The notes below the pieces were generated by a model, which worked only from the letters and a program-made list of their open reading frames with translations, was not told where the DNA came from and did no database searches. A stretch of DNA of 64,000 nucleotides from Bog-113 sp963752695 (lineage in GTDB: Bacteria; Acidobacteriota; Terriglobia; Bryobacterales; Bryobacteraceae): the NCBI GenBank assembly GCA_963752695.1, contig CAVVZB010000004.1, forward strand, positions 1 through 64,000, written 5' to 3'. Below, in pieces: positions 33,716 to 41,649 of the stretch. The position numbers and the translations under genes are program-made. The first letter of the stretch is position 1, and every line of letters begins with the position of its first letter.

Positions 33716-34456
33716 GTGGCTTTTGAATTGACGGGGCAGACGGCGATTGTGACCGGCGCAGCGGCGGGAATTGGTGAGGCCATCGCTCGCCGGTTAGCGG
33801 CCGCGGGCGCGGCAGTAGGGATTGCGGATCTGGATCTGGCTTCGGCAAGTGACGTGGCCGGATCGATCGAGGGCGCGTTCCCGCTGGTGGTGAACATTAC
33901 TGACACTGACCAGGTTCAGGCGGCCGTTAACAAAGCGCTTGCCGAGCGCGGGCGCATTGACATTCTGGTGAATAACGCGGGGATCGCGGGCCGGGCCGCG
34001 CCGGTGTGGGAATACGGCGCCGACGAATGGAAGCGCGTCTTCGACATCAACGTGAACGGGACATTCTATTTCTGCCGGGCCGTGCTGCCGCACATGCGCG
34101 AGCAAGGATATGGACGAATCGTCAATATCGCATCCATTGCGGGGAAAGAAGGCAATCCCAACATGGCGGCCTATTCGGGAAGCAAGGCGGCGGTGATTGC
34201 CATGACCAAGTCGATGGCGAAGGAAGTGGCTCGCGAAGGGATTTGCGTGAATAGCGTAACGCCGGCCGTGATCCGGACCAAGATCCTGGAGCAGTTAAGC
34301 GAGGAGCAGATCGGGTACATGACTGCGCGGATTCCGGTGGGGCGGACCGGGACGCCGGAAGAAATTGCGGCGGTCGTGCACTTTCTGGCTAGCCCCGATT
34401 GTTCGTTTGTGACCGGGCAATGCTATGACGCGAGCGGCGGGCGGGCGACTTACTGA
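33716..34456 (+). CDS. Short-chain dehydrogenase/reductase
   Basis: A 246-residue classical SDR with the NAD(P)-binding motif TGAAAGIGEA, NNAG (residues ~86-89) and the catalytic YSGSK (Tyr and Lys). The GTG at 33716 is chosen because it gives the standard FELTGQTAIVTG N-terminus; the frame runs open back into ttcA. Asp at the end of the second strand (IADLDLAS) favours NAD over NADP. Substrate unknown; it could be a sugar or 3-oxoacyl reductase. Confidence 0.87.
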   Translation: MAFELTGQTAIVTGAAAGIGEAIARRLAAAGAAVGIADLDLASASDVAGSIEGAFPLVVNITDTDQVQAAVNKALAERGRIDILVNNAGIAGRAAPVWEYGADEWKRVFDINVNGTFYFCRAVLPHMREQGYGRIVNIASIAGKEGNPNMAAYSGSKAAVIAMTKSMAKEVAREGICVNSVTPAVIRTKILEQLSEEQIGYMTARIPVGRTGTPEEIAAVVHFLASPDCSFVTGQCYDASGGRATY

Positions 34457-34573
34457 ACTCGGCTTCCTAGAGTGCAGTCGGGGAAACCGCCGATGGCGCC
34501 GGGCGCGTGCGTATGATACGAACATTTCCGAGATAGGAATGTTTGCGCGGGTCTGGTAGGATGAACCAGAACC

Positions 34574-35350
34574 ATGGTGAAGTTTTGCGTGCTGGCAAGC
34601 GGCAGTAGCGGGAATTCCGCGTTCCTGGCGACGGCTCGCACACGCATTCTGATCGACGCGGGACTGAGTCTGCGGGAGCTCGGTCGGCGGCTGCACGCGA
34701 TTGACGAATGCTGCGAGAACCTGGACGCGATACTGATCACCCATGAGCACTGCGATCACGTTCTGGGTCTATTGCGATTGCTGCGCAAATGTAAGTTTCA
34801 GATTCCGGTGTATCTGACCCGCCTGACCGCGCCGGAGATCGACTGGGAAGAAGGCGAGCCGCGTCTCGAGTTGTTTCAGGCGGGGATGAGCTTTTCGATC
34901 GGCGACATTCATGTGGCGAGTTTCAGCATTCCGCATGACGCGCGCGATCCGGTCGGGTTCTGTTTCACCGCCCACGGCGTCCGGGTGGGCATTGCGACCG
35001 ATCTTGGGTATATACCGGATTCGCTGCGGTTTCATCTGCGGCGGGTGGATGCGTTGCTGCTCGAATCGAATCATGATATCGAGATGTTGAAGGTGGGGCC
35101 GTACCCGTGGTCAGTCAAACAGCGGGTGATGGGGAGGCGCGGGCACCTGTCGAATGACGTGGTTTGCGAGTATGTGACGCGCGACCTCGACCGGTCGGCC
35201 GCGACATTGATTCTCGGGCACTTGAGCGAGCACAACAACCATCCGGAACTGGTGCGTATGCGAGCGGCGCAGGCTTTGTCGGATTGCGGGCATCGGGCGC
35301 GGCTGGTGGTGGCCCAACAGGCGCAGCCGACCGAGGTTTTCGCGTTTTGA
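34574..35350 (+). CDS. YycJ/WalJ-like metallo-beta-lactamase-fold hydrolase
   Basis: A 258-residue protein beginning VKFCVLASGSSGNSAFL, which is the YycJ signature, with the metal motif THEHCDH (H57, H59, D61, H62) and later HLSEHNNHPEL. In Firmicutes the homologue acts with the WalKR operon as an exonuclease in DNA repair. Here it is linked to purB, whose TTG start overlaps its TGA. Confidence 0.9.
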   Translation: MVKFCVLASGSSGNSAFLATARTRILIDAGLSLRELGRRLHAIDECCENLDAILITHEHCDHVLGLLRLLRKCKFQIPVYLTRLTAPEIDWEEGEPRLELFQAGMSFSIGDIHVASFSIPHDARDPVGFCFTAHGVRVGIATDLGYIPDSLRFHLRRVDALLLESNHDIEMLKVGPYPWSVKQRVMGRRGHLSNDVVCEYVTRDLDRSAATLILGHLSEHNNHPELVRMRAAQALSDCGHRARLVVAQQAQPTEVFAF

Positions 35351-36657
35351 TTGCGCGGTACACGCGCCCGGCGATGGGGCGCATCTGGAGCGACGAGAAT
35401 AAGTTCCGGCAGTGGCTGGAAGTGGAACTGGCAGCCTCCGAAGCTCTCGCGGAGATGGGCGTGGTTCCGCGAGAAGCGGCTCAGGCGTTGCGGGCCCATG
35501 CAGCAATCGATGTCGCACGCATGCAAGCCATTGAGAGCGAAGTGAAGCACGATGTAATCGCGTTCACGACGGCGGTGGCTGAATCGATGACGGCGGCCGG
35601 TGAGGGAGCGGCGTCGCGGTGGTTGCATTATGGCTTGACGTCGAACGACGTGGTGGATACCGCGCAGGCCTTGCAAATCCGGCAGGCGTCGGTATTGATG
35701 CGGGACGGCATCGTGCGGCTTCGCGAAGTGCTGAAGCGGCGCGCGCACGAGTTTCAACATACTCCGCAAATGGGGCGCACGCACGGGGTGCATGCCGAGC
35801 CAATTACGTTCGGGCTGAAGCTGGCAATCTGGTACGAAGAAGCGGGTCGCGACCTGCAACGGCTCGATGCCGCGGCCGAGGAGCTTCGGGTGGGCAAGGT
35901 TTCTGGCGCGGTGGGGACGTTCGCGCATATCGGCCCGGAGGCAGAAGCGCGGATTTGCGAGCGGCTGGGATTGCGGCCGGCTCCAGTGGCAAGCCAGGTG
36001 ATTCAACGCGACCGGCATGCCTGGTATCTGGCCGCGCTCGCGGTTCTCGGGGCGCTGCTCGAAACGATTGCGCTCGAGGTGCGGCATCTGCAGAGGACCG
36101 AGGTGCGCGAGGCTGAAGAATTTTTCGCGCAAGGCCAAAAGGGCAGCTCGGCCATGCCGCATAAGCGCAATCCGGTGAACGCGGAGCAGATTTGCGGGCT
36201 GGCGCGCGTGCTTCGGGCCAACGCCATGGCGGGGCTTGAAAACGTGGCATTGTGGCATGAGCGAGACATTTCGCATTCGTCGGTGGAGCGCGTGATCCTG
36301 CCGGATTCGACTATCCTGGCGGACTATCTGCTGGACAAGACCATCCAACTGGTCGACCGTTTGGTGGTGTATCCCGCGCGGATGCTGCGGAATCTGCAGA
36401 TGACGCGGGGTTTGATCTTTTCGGGTCAATTGCTTTTGGATCTAGCCGAGACGGGGATGTTGCGGGAAGAGGCTTACCGGCTCGTGCAAAGCCACGCGAT
36501 GCAGGCCTGGGAGCAGGAAGGTGACTTTCGCGCCGCCGTGGAAGCGGATTCGGAGATCACCGCGCGGCTCTCGCCGGAAAAGCTGGCTGAGACCTTTTCG
36601 CCGGAGCGGCAATTGCGCCATGTGGACGCAATCTTCACGCGTGTGTTCGGGGGCTGA
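35347..36657 (+). CDS. purB: Adenylosuccinate lyase
   Basis: A 436-residue enzyme of purine synthesis that splits SAICAR and adenylosuccinate to release fumarate. The family signature SSAMPHKRNPVNAEQ holds the catalytic Ser loop, and GRTHGVHAEP carries the conserved His. The TTG at 35347, overlapping the yycJ stop as TTGA, gives the typical N-terminus IARYTRPAMGRIWSDENKF; an ATG at 35374 would trim this conserved block. Confidence in both function and start is high. Confidence 0.96.
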   Translation: MIARYTRPAMGRIWSDENKFRQWLEVELAASEALAEMGVVPREAAQALRAHAAIDVARMQAIESEVKHDVIAFTTAVAESMTAAGEGAASRWLHYGLTSNDVVDTAQALQIRQASVLMRDGIVRLREVLKRRAHEFQHTPQMGRTHGVHAEPITFGLKLAIWYEEAGRDLQRLDAAAEELRVGKVSGAVGTFAHIGPEAEARICERLGLRPAPVASQVIQRDRHAWYLAALAVLGALLETIALEVRHLQRTEVREAEEFFAQGQKGSSAMPHKRNPVNAEQICGLARVLRANAMAGLENVALWHERDISHSSVERVILPDSTILADYLLDKTIQLVDRLVVYPARMLRNLQMTRGLIFSGQLLLDLAETGMLREEAYRLVQSHAMQAWEQEGDFRAAVEADSEITARLSPEKLAETFSPERQLRHVDAIFTRVFGG

Positions 36658-36658
36658 G

Positions 36659-36792
36659 TTACAGCTCGCCGCCGCGGTAGGCACGAAGCGCATAGTCGTG
36701 CAGAGGTGCTCCGAGGTGGGTCGTCACGAGATATTCGTCGATGATGTCTTCCACCGGTCCAGGCTGAACCGAGTCCCAGTGCTGTCAGCGAC
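36659..36792 (-). pseudogene. Possible C-terminal gene remnant
   Basis: The reverse strand encodes about 41 residues up to a TAA (DIIDEYLVTTHLGAPLHDYAL ... RGGEL) that read like a genuine protein end, but the frame is closed by a TGA just upstream at about 36789 and has no convincing start. It may be the tail of a decayed gene. I do not recognise the family. The rest of the 36658-37004 interval holds no supportable gene. Confidence 0.3.
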
Positions 36793-36986
36793 CAGCAATC
36801 GAAATCAAACCACATGTAGCACGCGGAACTGAGACTGGCCGATCTCTCATTCAGATGGCCCAGCGCCGGCGGACAACGCGTCGCGAACAACCCGCGAACT
36901 AGAGTCTTAAAAGAACCGAGAATGAACCGGACGGGTCGGCCTTCCCGAAAACAAGGTCCGCCCAATCTGAAAAGTTCCCGTTCACC

Positions 36987-38201
36987 GTGCCCGATAATGG
37001 TGCCATGCCCGCATTTTCCACTCTCAAGCCTCTTTCCTTTTTAACCGATCAACTGGATGAATTGCGCGCGACCGGCACATTCCAGAGACTGCGGGTGCTC
37101 GAATCGGCGAGTGCCGCAGAGTCGGTTTTCGATGGACGGCAGGTAGTGAATCTGGCTTCGAACAATTACCTGGGGTTGTGTACGCATCCCAAGCTGGTGG
37201 AGGCGGCAGTCAACGCGGCCAAGAAGTTCGGCGCCGGGTCGGGCGCGGTGCGGACCATCTCCGGAACCATGGCGATCCATATGCAGCTGGAGGAGCGTAT
37301 CGCGGATTTCAAGAACGTGGAAGCCTGCGTGGTGTTTCAATCCGGGTTCGCGGCGAACGCGGGGACGGTGTCCGCCATCCTGGGCCCGGAAGACCACATC
37401 ATCTCGGACGCGCTGAACCACGCGAGCATCATCGACGGGTGCCGGCTGTCGCGGGCCAAGGTCCATGTTTTCCCGCATAAAGACGCCGGCGAAGCGGAGA
37501 AGATCCTGTCCAAGCTGGAGGGGACGGCGGGGCGCAAGCTGTTAATTTCCGATGGGGTGTTCTCCATGGATGGCGACATCGGGCCGTTGCCGGACCTGGT
37601 GGCGGTGGCGGAGAAGCACGGGGCCATCATGATGGTGGACGATGCGCACTCGTCGGGAGTGCTGGGCCGTAACGGACGCGGCACCGTGGATCACTTCGGG
37701 CTGCATGGACGCGTGGATATCCAGGTCGGCACGCTGTCGAAGGCGGTGGGCGTGCTGGGCGGGTATGTCTGCGGAAGCCGCGACCTGATCGATTTTTTAT
37801 ATCATCGGGCGCGACCGTTCCTGTTTTCGACCTCGCACCCGCCAGCAGTCGCAGCGGCTTGCCTGGCGGCTTTCGACGTGCTGGAAGAGGAGCCGGAGCG
37901 GATCGAGAAGCTCTGGGCGAACACGCGGTATTGGAAGCAGGCCTTGGACCAGGAAGGGTTTAACACGGGCGTGAGCGAGACGCCGATCGTGCCGGTGATG
38001 GTGGGGGAAGCGGAGCGGGCGCATGCGTTTTCTAAAGCCCTATTCGATGAAGGCGTTCTTGCGACCGGGATCGGATTCCCGACCGTGCCGAAGGGGAATG
38101 CGCGGGTGCGGACGATTCTGAACGCGGAACATACGCGCGCGGAACTGGATGGGGCACTGGATGCGTTTCGCGTGGCAGGGAAGAAGCTGAACCTGATCTA
38201 A
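36987..38201 (+). CDS. kbl: Glycine C-acetyltransferase (2-amino-3-ketobutyrate CoA ligase)
   Basis: A PLP enzyme of the alpha-oxoamine synthase family, 404 residues from the GTG at 36987 or 398 from the ATG at 37005. VNLASNNYLGLCTHPKL is the typical opening. DDAHSSGVLG and the PLP lysine in GTLSKAVGVLGGY are visible. It joins glycine and acetyl-CoA, or in reverse completes threonine breakdown with threonine dehydrogenase, which is not in the window. Related 7-keto-8-aminopelargonate synthase cannot be fully excluded, but the residues around FPTVPKGNARVRT fit Kbl. Confidence 0.85.
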   Translation: MPDNGAMPAFSTLKPLSFLTDQLDELRATGTFQRLRVLESASAAESVFDGRQVVNLASNNYLGLCTHPKLVEAAVNAAKKFGAGSGAVRTISGTMAIHMQLEERIADFKNVEACVVFQSGFAANAGTVSAILGPEDHIISDALNHASIIDGCRLSRAKVHVFPHKDAGEAEKILSKLEGTAGRKLLISDGVFSMDGDIGPLPDLVAVAEKHGAIMMVDDAHSSGVLGRNGRGTVDHFGLHGRVDIQVGTLSKAVGVLGGYVCGSRDLIDFLYHRARPFLFSTSHPPAVAAACLAAFDVLEEEPERIEKLWANTRYWKQALDQEGFNTGVSETPIVPVMVGEAERAHAFSKALFDEGVLATGIGFPTVPKGNARVRTILNAEHTRAELDGALDAFRVAGKKLNLI

Positions 38202-38231
38202 GCAGTGCACCCGGAAAAGCCGGCTGGGTCA

Positions 38232-39185
38232 CTACTGCTTCAGAGTTTCGATAATCTCCGCGGCAACAACCCGCGCGCGATCGAGCGCACCCGGTTCGAG
38301 GCTGATCGCGCCAACTTTGGAATGCCCGCCGCCGCCGTAGCGTTCGCAGATGGACGCGAGGTTGTGTGTGATTGCCGTGGGCGACCACGGGTTTGAACCG
38401 ACACTGATCTTGGTGCGCAAGTCCGTTTGTAAAACCGAAACGGTGTAGCTGCTTTGCGGAAACAGGTAGTAAGGGATGAACTTGTTGTAACCCTCTACGG
38501 CGTAAGGAGCCAAATCGAAGCTGACCACCCCGTGGTCCTGCCGGGCAGTTTGCCGGATCATATTGACCGACTCGAGGTGCTGGCGGTAAAGGGGCTGGAA
38601 CAAGCTCTGGACTTCCGGCAAATCCACGATTTCCGCGAGGGTTTTTTCGCGCATCCAGCCAATGATGCGGCGCACGGTGTCATGGCCCTTGGCGCCTTCG
38701 ATGACAAGGGTCAGCTTCATTGCGGGAGCGGGCATTTCGACAGCGGTTTCGGCGTCGCGGTATTGAGCGCCGTCGACGATCTCGGCCCATTCGACCAGTT
38801 CATCAAGTTCAGGCGCGGTGAAGCCGAACCGGTCCCGGGCGATGGTGCTGATGAACTTAGTGCAGGACTTGAAATCCGGGTTGTAAAGCTTCTTGCCGCT
38901 GCGATCCTGGGCGAAGTGGCTGGCGTCCTCTGGGGTAAGGAAGGCGCTCTGATGATGATCGAACCACCAGGTTAATTTGGGGTTGCTGGAATACTTGAAG
39001 TCCACGATGGCGTTTTCATCGCCATCGAACAGGCTGTCAGCGAAGGTTTGCTGGGCCTGGTGGATCATCCCGGTATAGCGAAATTCGGCTCCGGGATAAA
39101 AGGCGGTTTCGACGAAACGGCTGAAGAAGGCGGCGGAAGCGGCGCCGTCGAAACAGTGGTCATGATGCAGGACACGAACAAGCAT
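38232..39185 (-). CDS. DHH-family phosphoesterase
   Basis: A 317-residue protein with metal-binding motifs of the DHH superfamily: HHDHCFDG near the N-terminus, a WWFDHH block (residues ~78-83) and the C-terminal DHHA1 motif RYGGGGHSKVGA. These enzymes cleave short nucleic acids or nucleotides such as nanoRNA and pAp. The exact substrate is unknown; the middle (~100-250) is not like NrnA. It converges with kbl 30 bases away. Confidence 0.82.
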   Translation of the reverse strand: MLVRVLHHDHCFDGAASAAFFSRFVETAFYPGAEFRYTGMIHQAQQTFADSLFDGDENAIVDFKYSSNPKLTWWFDHHQSAFLTPEDASHFAQDRSGKKLYNPDFKSCTKFISTIARDRFGFTAPELDELVEWAEIVDGAQYRDAETAVEMPAPAMKLTLVIEGAKGHDTVRRIIGWMREKTLAEIVDLPEVQSLFQPLYRQHLESVNMIRQTARQDHGVVSFDLAPYAVEGYNKFIPYYLFPQSSYTVSVLQTDLRTKISVGSNPWSPTAITHNLASICERYGGGGHSKVGAISLEPGALDRARVVAAEIIETLKQ

Positions 39186-39245
39186 GGGTGGGAAGCGGAA
39201 AACCTCTCAGGATGACCGAAAGCGCGACAATTTGCAAGCACACCT

Positions 39246-40838
39246 TTATTGAGCGGCAGGGGCGGCTTTGCGGTAAGGGCTTAGACTGTCCAGGTATTCG
39301 TAGCGGGCGCGATGGATATCGGCCGCTACACGCGGGGTGGCGTCGAGGTGCATCACCGGGTTGCGCGCGGCTTCGGTGTAGGGTGGCCAGACCGGAATGC
39401 CCGGGCCGTTCGGGTTACCGGTCTTAGCGAAATTGGTCCAATAATTGGACATGAGGTTCGACAAGCGGTAATCGAGCGGACGCCACGGGTAGTTCTTGGA
39501 AGCCAGAGCACCGAAGACGAACTCGATCTCCGAAGAGTGATAGGCCCCGTGAGTTTGACCGGGCGGGGCCTGACCGAACTCATAGCGGAAGACTGGGGCG
39601 CCGCTGGTCGCGCGATGTAGCTCCATCCATTTCCAGGTGGAATAGGCGATGAATTTGTCTCCCGCATAGTCGGTGGCGGCGCGTAGAGCGGCGGCATCGG
39701 TATCACCCGGATAGAGCTTCAGGAACGCGTCAGCCTGCTCGCCCAAGAGGGTGCGAACGTGGGACGCATAATTGGCGGCAGTGGGCGGGTCTTTCTGAAA
39801 TATCGTCTGCGGGCTGCTCTCATCGGAATTCCATCCGGCGAGCAGGGGAACATGGGCTTGCTGGCCTTGCGAGTAGATGGAGTACATGCTTGCGGGTAGA
39901 AAATAGCCGTCGGTGATAGCCGAAAAGCGGGCGCCGGGAGTTTTGGATTGGGCCTGGAGGAGATCGGCGGCGGACAGGGCACGCAAGGCTTCGAGGGAGT
40001 TAGATCCGATGCCGGAGGCGAACGCACTGCCGTGGGATTCGGCGTCCGCTAGCGTTTGGGGCGGGCGGGTATCGCTGAAGAGTGCGCCACTTTCCCCGAT
40101 CGCCTTTTGGAATAGGCCGCGGCTGAGAGGAGAAGCGACCAGGGCGCTGATTGAATAGGAGCCAGCAGATTCGCCAAAGATGGTGACATTGCCGGGATCG
40201 CCGCCAAAGAGCGCGATATTTTCATGCACCCAGGCGAGCGCGGCGGCCTGATCGAGCAGGCCATAGTTCCCGGAAGCGTTGTGGGGAGATTCCCGGGAGA
40301 GCTCGGGGTGGGCGAGGAAGCCGAACACGCCGAGCCGATAATTCATGCTGACCACGATCACACCTTTCTTGGTGAGATTGGCCCCGTCCTGGCGGGGTTC
40401 GGAAGCGGCGCCGGCCTGGAACCCGCCGCCGTAGACCCAAACCATGACGGGCAGGCGGGCTGGGGTGGGGCGGGCGGGAGTCCACACGTTCAGGTACAGG
40501 CAATCTTCACTGGGGCCGCTGTCGCGGAATTGCATGTCGCCGAAAATATTGCCCTGCATGCAGCGGGGTCCGAAGTCGCCAGCCGTGCGGACGCCGGTCC
40601 AATCAGGAGCGGGCTGAGGCGGTTTCCAGCGCAGGTTTCCAACGGGAGGCGCGGCATATGGAATTCCCTTGAAGGAGCGGACCAAGTGGTCGTCACTCAC
40701 GACGCCGGCCAGCGCGCCGTTAGGGGTCTGGATCTGATTTGGGGGAAGTGCATCCGCGGCGAAAGCGCAAATGGTCAGCAAAGCGGCGAGAACTGGGGCC
40801 GTGCGGATGATGGATAAAAAGGGCATTGGCGAACTCAT
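39246..40838 (-). CDS. Secreted type-B carboxylesterase
   Basis: A 530-residue serine esterase. Signal peptide after the ATG at 40838 (or 40826): FLSIIRTAPVLAALLTICAFAADA. The nucleophile elbow is FGESAGSYS, the acid is in GWNSDESS and the histidine in THGAYHSSEIEFVFG. The oxyanion region MVWVYGGGFQAGAAS is also present. The EDCLYLNVWTP block is a family signature. The frame is open to 41006, but that extension is cysteine-rich and unlike the family. It should act outside the cytoplasm on esters; substrate unknown. Confidence 0.92.
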   Translation of the reverse strand: MSSPMPFLSIIRTAPVLAALLTICAFAADALPPNQIQTPNGALAGVVSDDHLVRSFKGIPYAAPPVGNLRWKPPQPAPDWTGVRTAGDFGPRCMQGNIFGDMQFRDSGPSEDCLYLNVWTPARPTPARLPVMVWVYGGGFQAGAASEPRQDGANLTKKGVIVVSMNYRLGVFGFLAHPELSRESPHNASGNYGLLDQAAALAWVHENIALFGGDPGNVTIFGESAGSYSISALVASPLSRGLFQKAIGESGALFSDTRPPQTLADAESHGSAFASGIGSNSLEALRALSAADLLQAQSKTPGARFSAITDGYFLPASMYSIYSQGQQAHVPLLAGWNSDESSPQTIFQKDPPTAANYASHVRTLLGEQADAFLKLYPGDTDAAALRAATDYAGDKFIAYSTWKWMELHRATSGAPVFRYEFGQAPPGQTHGAYHSSEIEFVFGALASKNYPWRPLDYRLSNLMSNYWTNFAKTGNPNGPGIPVWPPYTEAARNPVMHLDATPRVAADIHRARYEYLDSLSPYRKAAPAAQ

Positions 40839-41010
40839 GATGCTATCGCAGGTTGTGCAGTGTTGTGCACATTTCGCAAAATCGCAGTTTGCACAATAGC
40901 GCAGGCCGCGCAGAATGCGTGGGAAATTCTGGAGCGTAGGAAACATACCCGGTCCTCGGTTACTAGTCTGAACCGGACAAGCAAAGACGCCGCGCTTGCC
41001 GGACATCTAT

Positions 41011-41118
41011 GTGTTTGATTCTAATTCGTTCCGGCAAGTTTTGAGGAGCTGTGAATGGTGTTGCGAATTGGCGCGTCTAGCCCCGCGGCGCACGCCGGTT
41101 CGTTTACACCCTCGACTT
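41011..41118. repeat. Direct repeat, copy 1
   Basis: Collinear with 41512-41619 at a constant offset of 501 bases. Near-identical ends (GTGTTTGATTCT at the left; GGCGCACGCCGGTTCGTTTAC then CCCTCGACTT at the right) flank a diverged middle of the same length. Weaker similarity extends about 20 bases further left. Confidence 0.7.
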
Positions 41119-41511
41119 ATCATTGAATCTTCAACTCTGCCGAGATCGTTCTTACCGCTCACCATAAAACGCGGTGATCCGGGCAACTTGTAACCTGGTT
41201 GTCTTTGATCGGCTGGGTAATAATCTGCGAGTTCTGTCAGGTAGCGGTATCGTCTGTGCCGACACAAGCGAGACGTAGCATTTCAGCATTCTTCCCGGCC
41301 TTTTTAACGGATAATTCCATCTCAGGCATTCACGGTAACGAGAGACGCACGTGAATGCCCTTAAGAGTATGCGAAATCGATTTTCAGTCCAACTCCTCGC
41401 TGCGTTGCTCAGCATTCTCGCGGGCAAATTAGTCCCGGCCAGCGTTCTGTACCCGTAGTCGAAGGGAACCTGTCCAGATCCCGACCTTCCCAGCTCTTGA
41501 CCATGAACTAA

Positions 41512-41619
41512 GTGTTTGATTCTCATTGCTTCAGGGAAACCTTAAGCATCGGTGAACGGCGCTCCGAAATTGGGGCGTTTGGCGCGAGGCGCACGCCGGT
41601 TCGTTTACGCCCTCGACTT
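41512..41619. repeat. Direct repeat, copy 2, just upstream of the ethylene-type receptor
   Basis: Second copy of the repeat at 41011-41118, ending about 30 bases before the ATG at 41650. The equal length of the two copies in spite of a diverged middle suggests a maintained element such as an RNA or regulatory unit rather than a chance match. Confidence 0.7.
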
Positions 41620-41649
41620 GATTTTGAACGATTTAAGTCCGTACTGTAA

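Larger units (their letters stand above)
40839..41649. other. Gene-poor 811-base interval with direct repeats
   Basis: No supportable gene. Just upstream of the esterase are several TGTGCA/TGCACA-like words (40855-40900) that could be an operator. The rest is occupied by two copies of a direct repeat, listed separately, and ~370 bases of unique sequence between them. Minus-strand frames through this stretch look non-protein-like. Confidence 0.5.

Noticed and set aside
35071..36429. A 452-codon minus-strand frame across yycJ/purB
   Set aside because: His/Arg/Pro-rich antisense of purB; the plus strand encodes a complete purB with signature motif.
36474..36965. A 163-codon minus-strand frame beyond purB
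   Set aside because: It overlaps the purB 3' end, is unlike any protein family and uses rare composition (Cys, Trp, Ser).
41152..41526. A 124-codon minus-strand frame between the two direct repeats
   Set aside because: Composition is Arg/Leu/Ser-rich with no motif, and no Shine-Dalgarno is seen.
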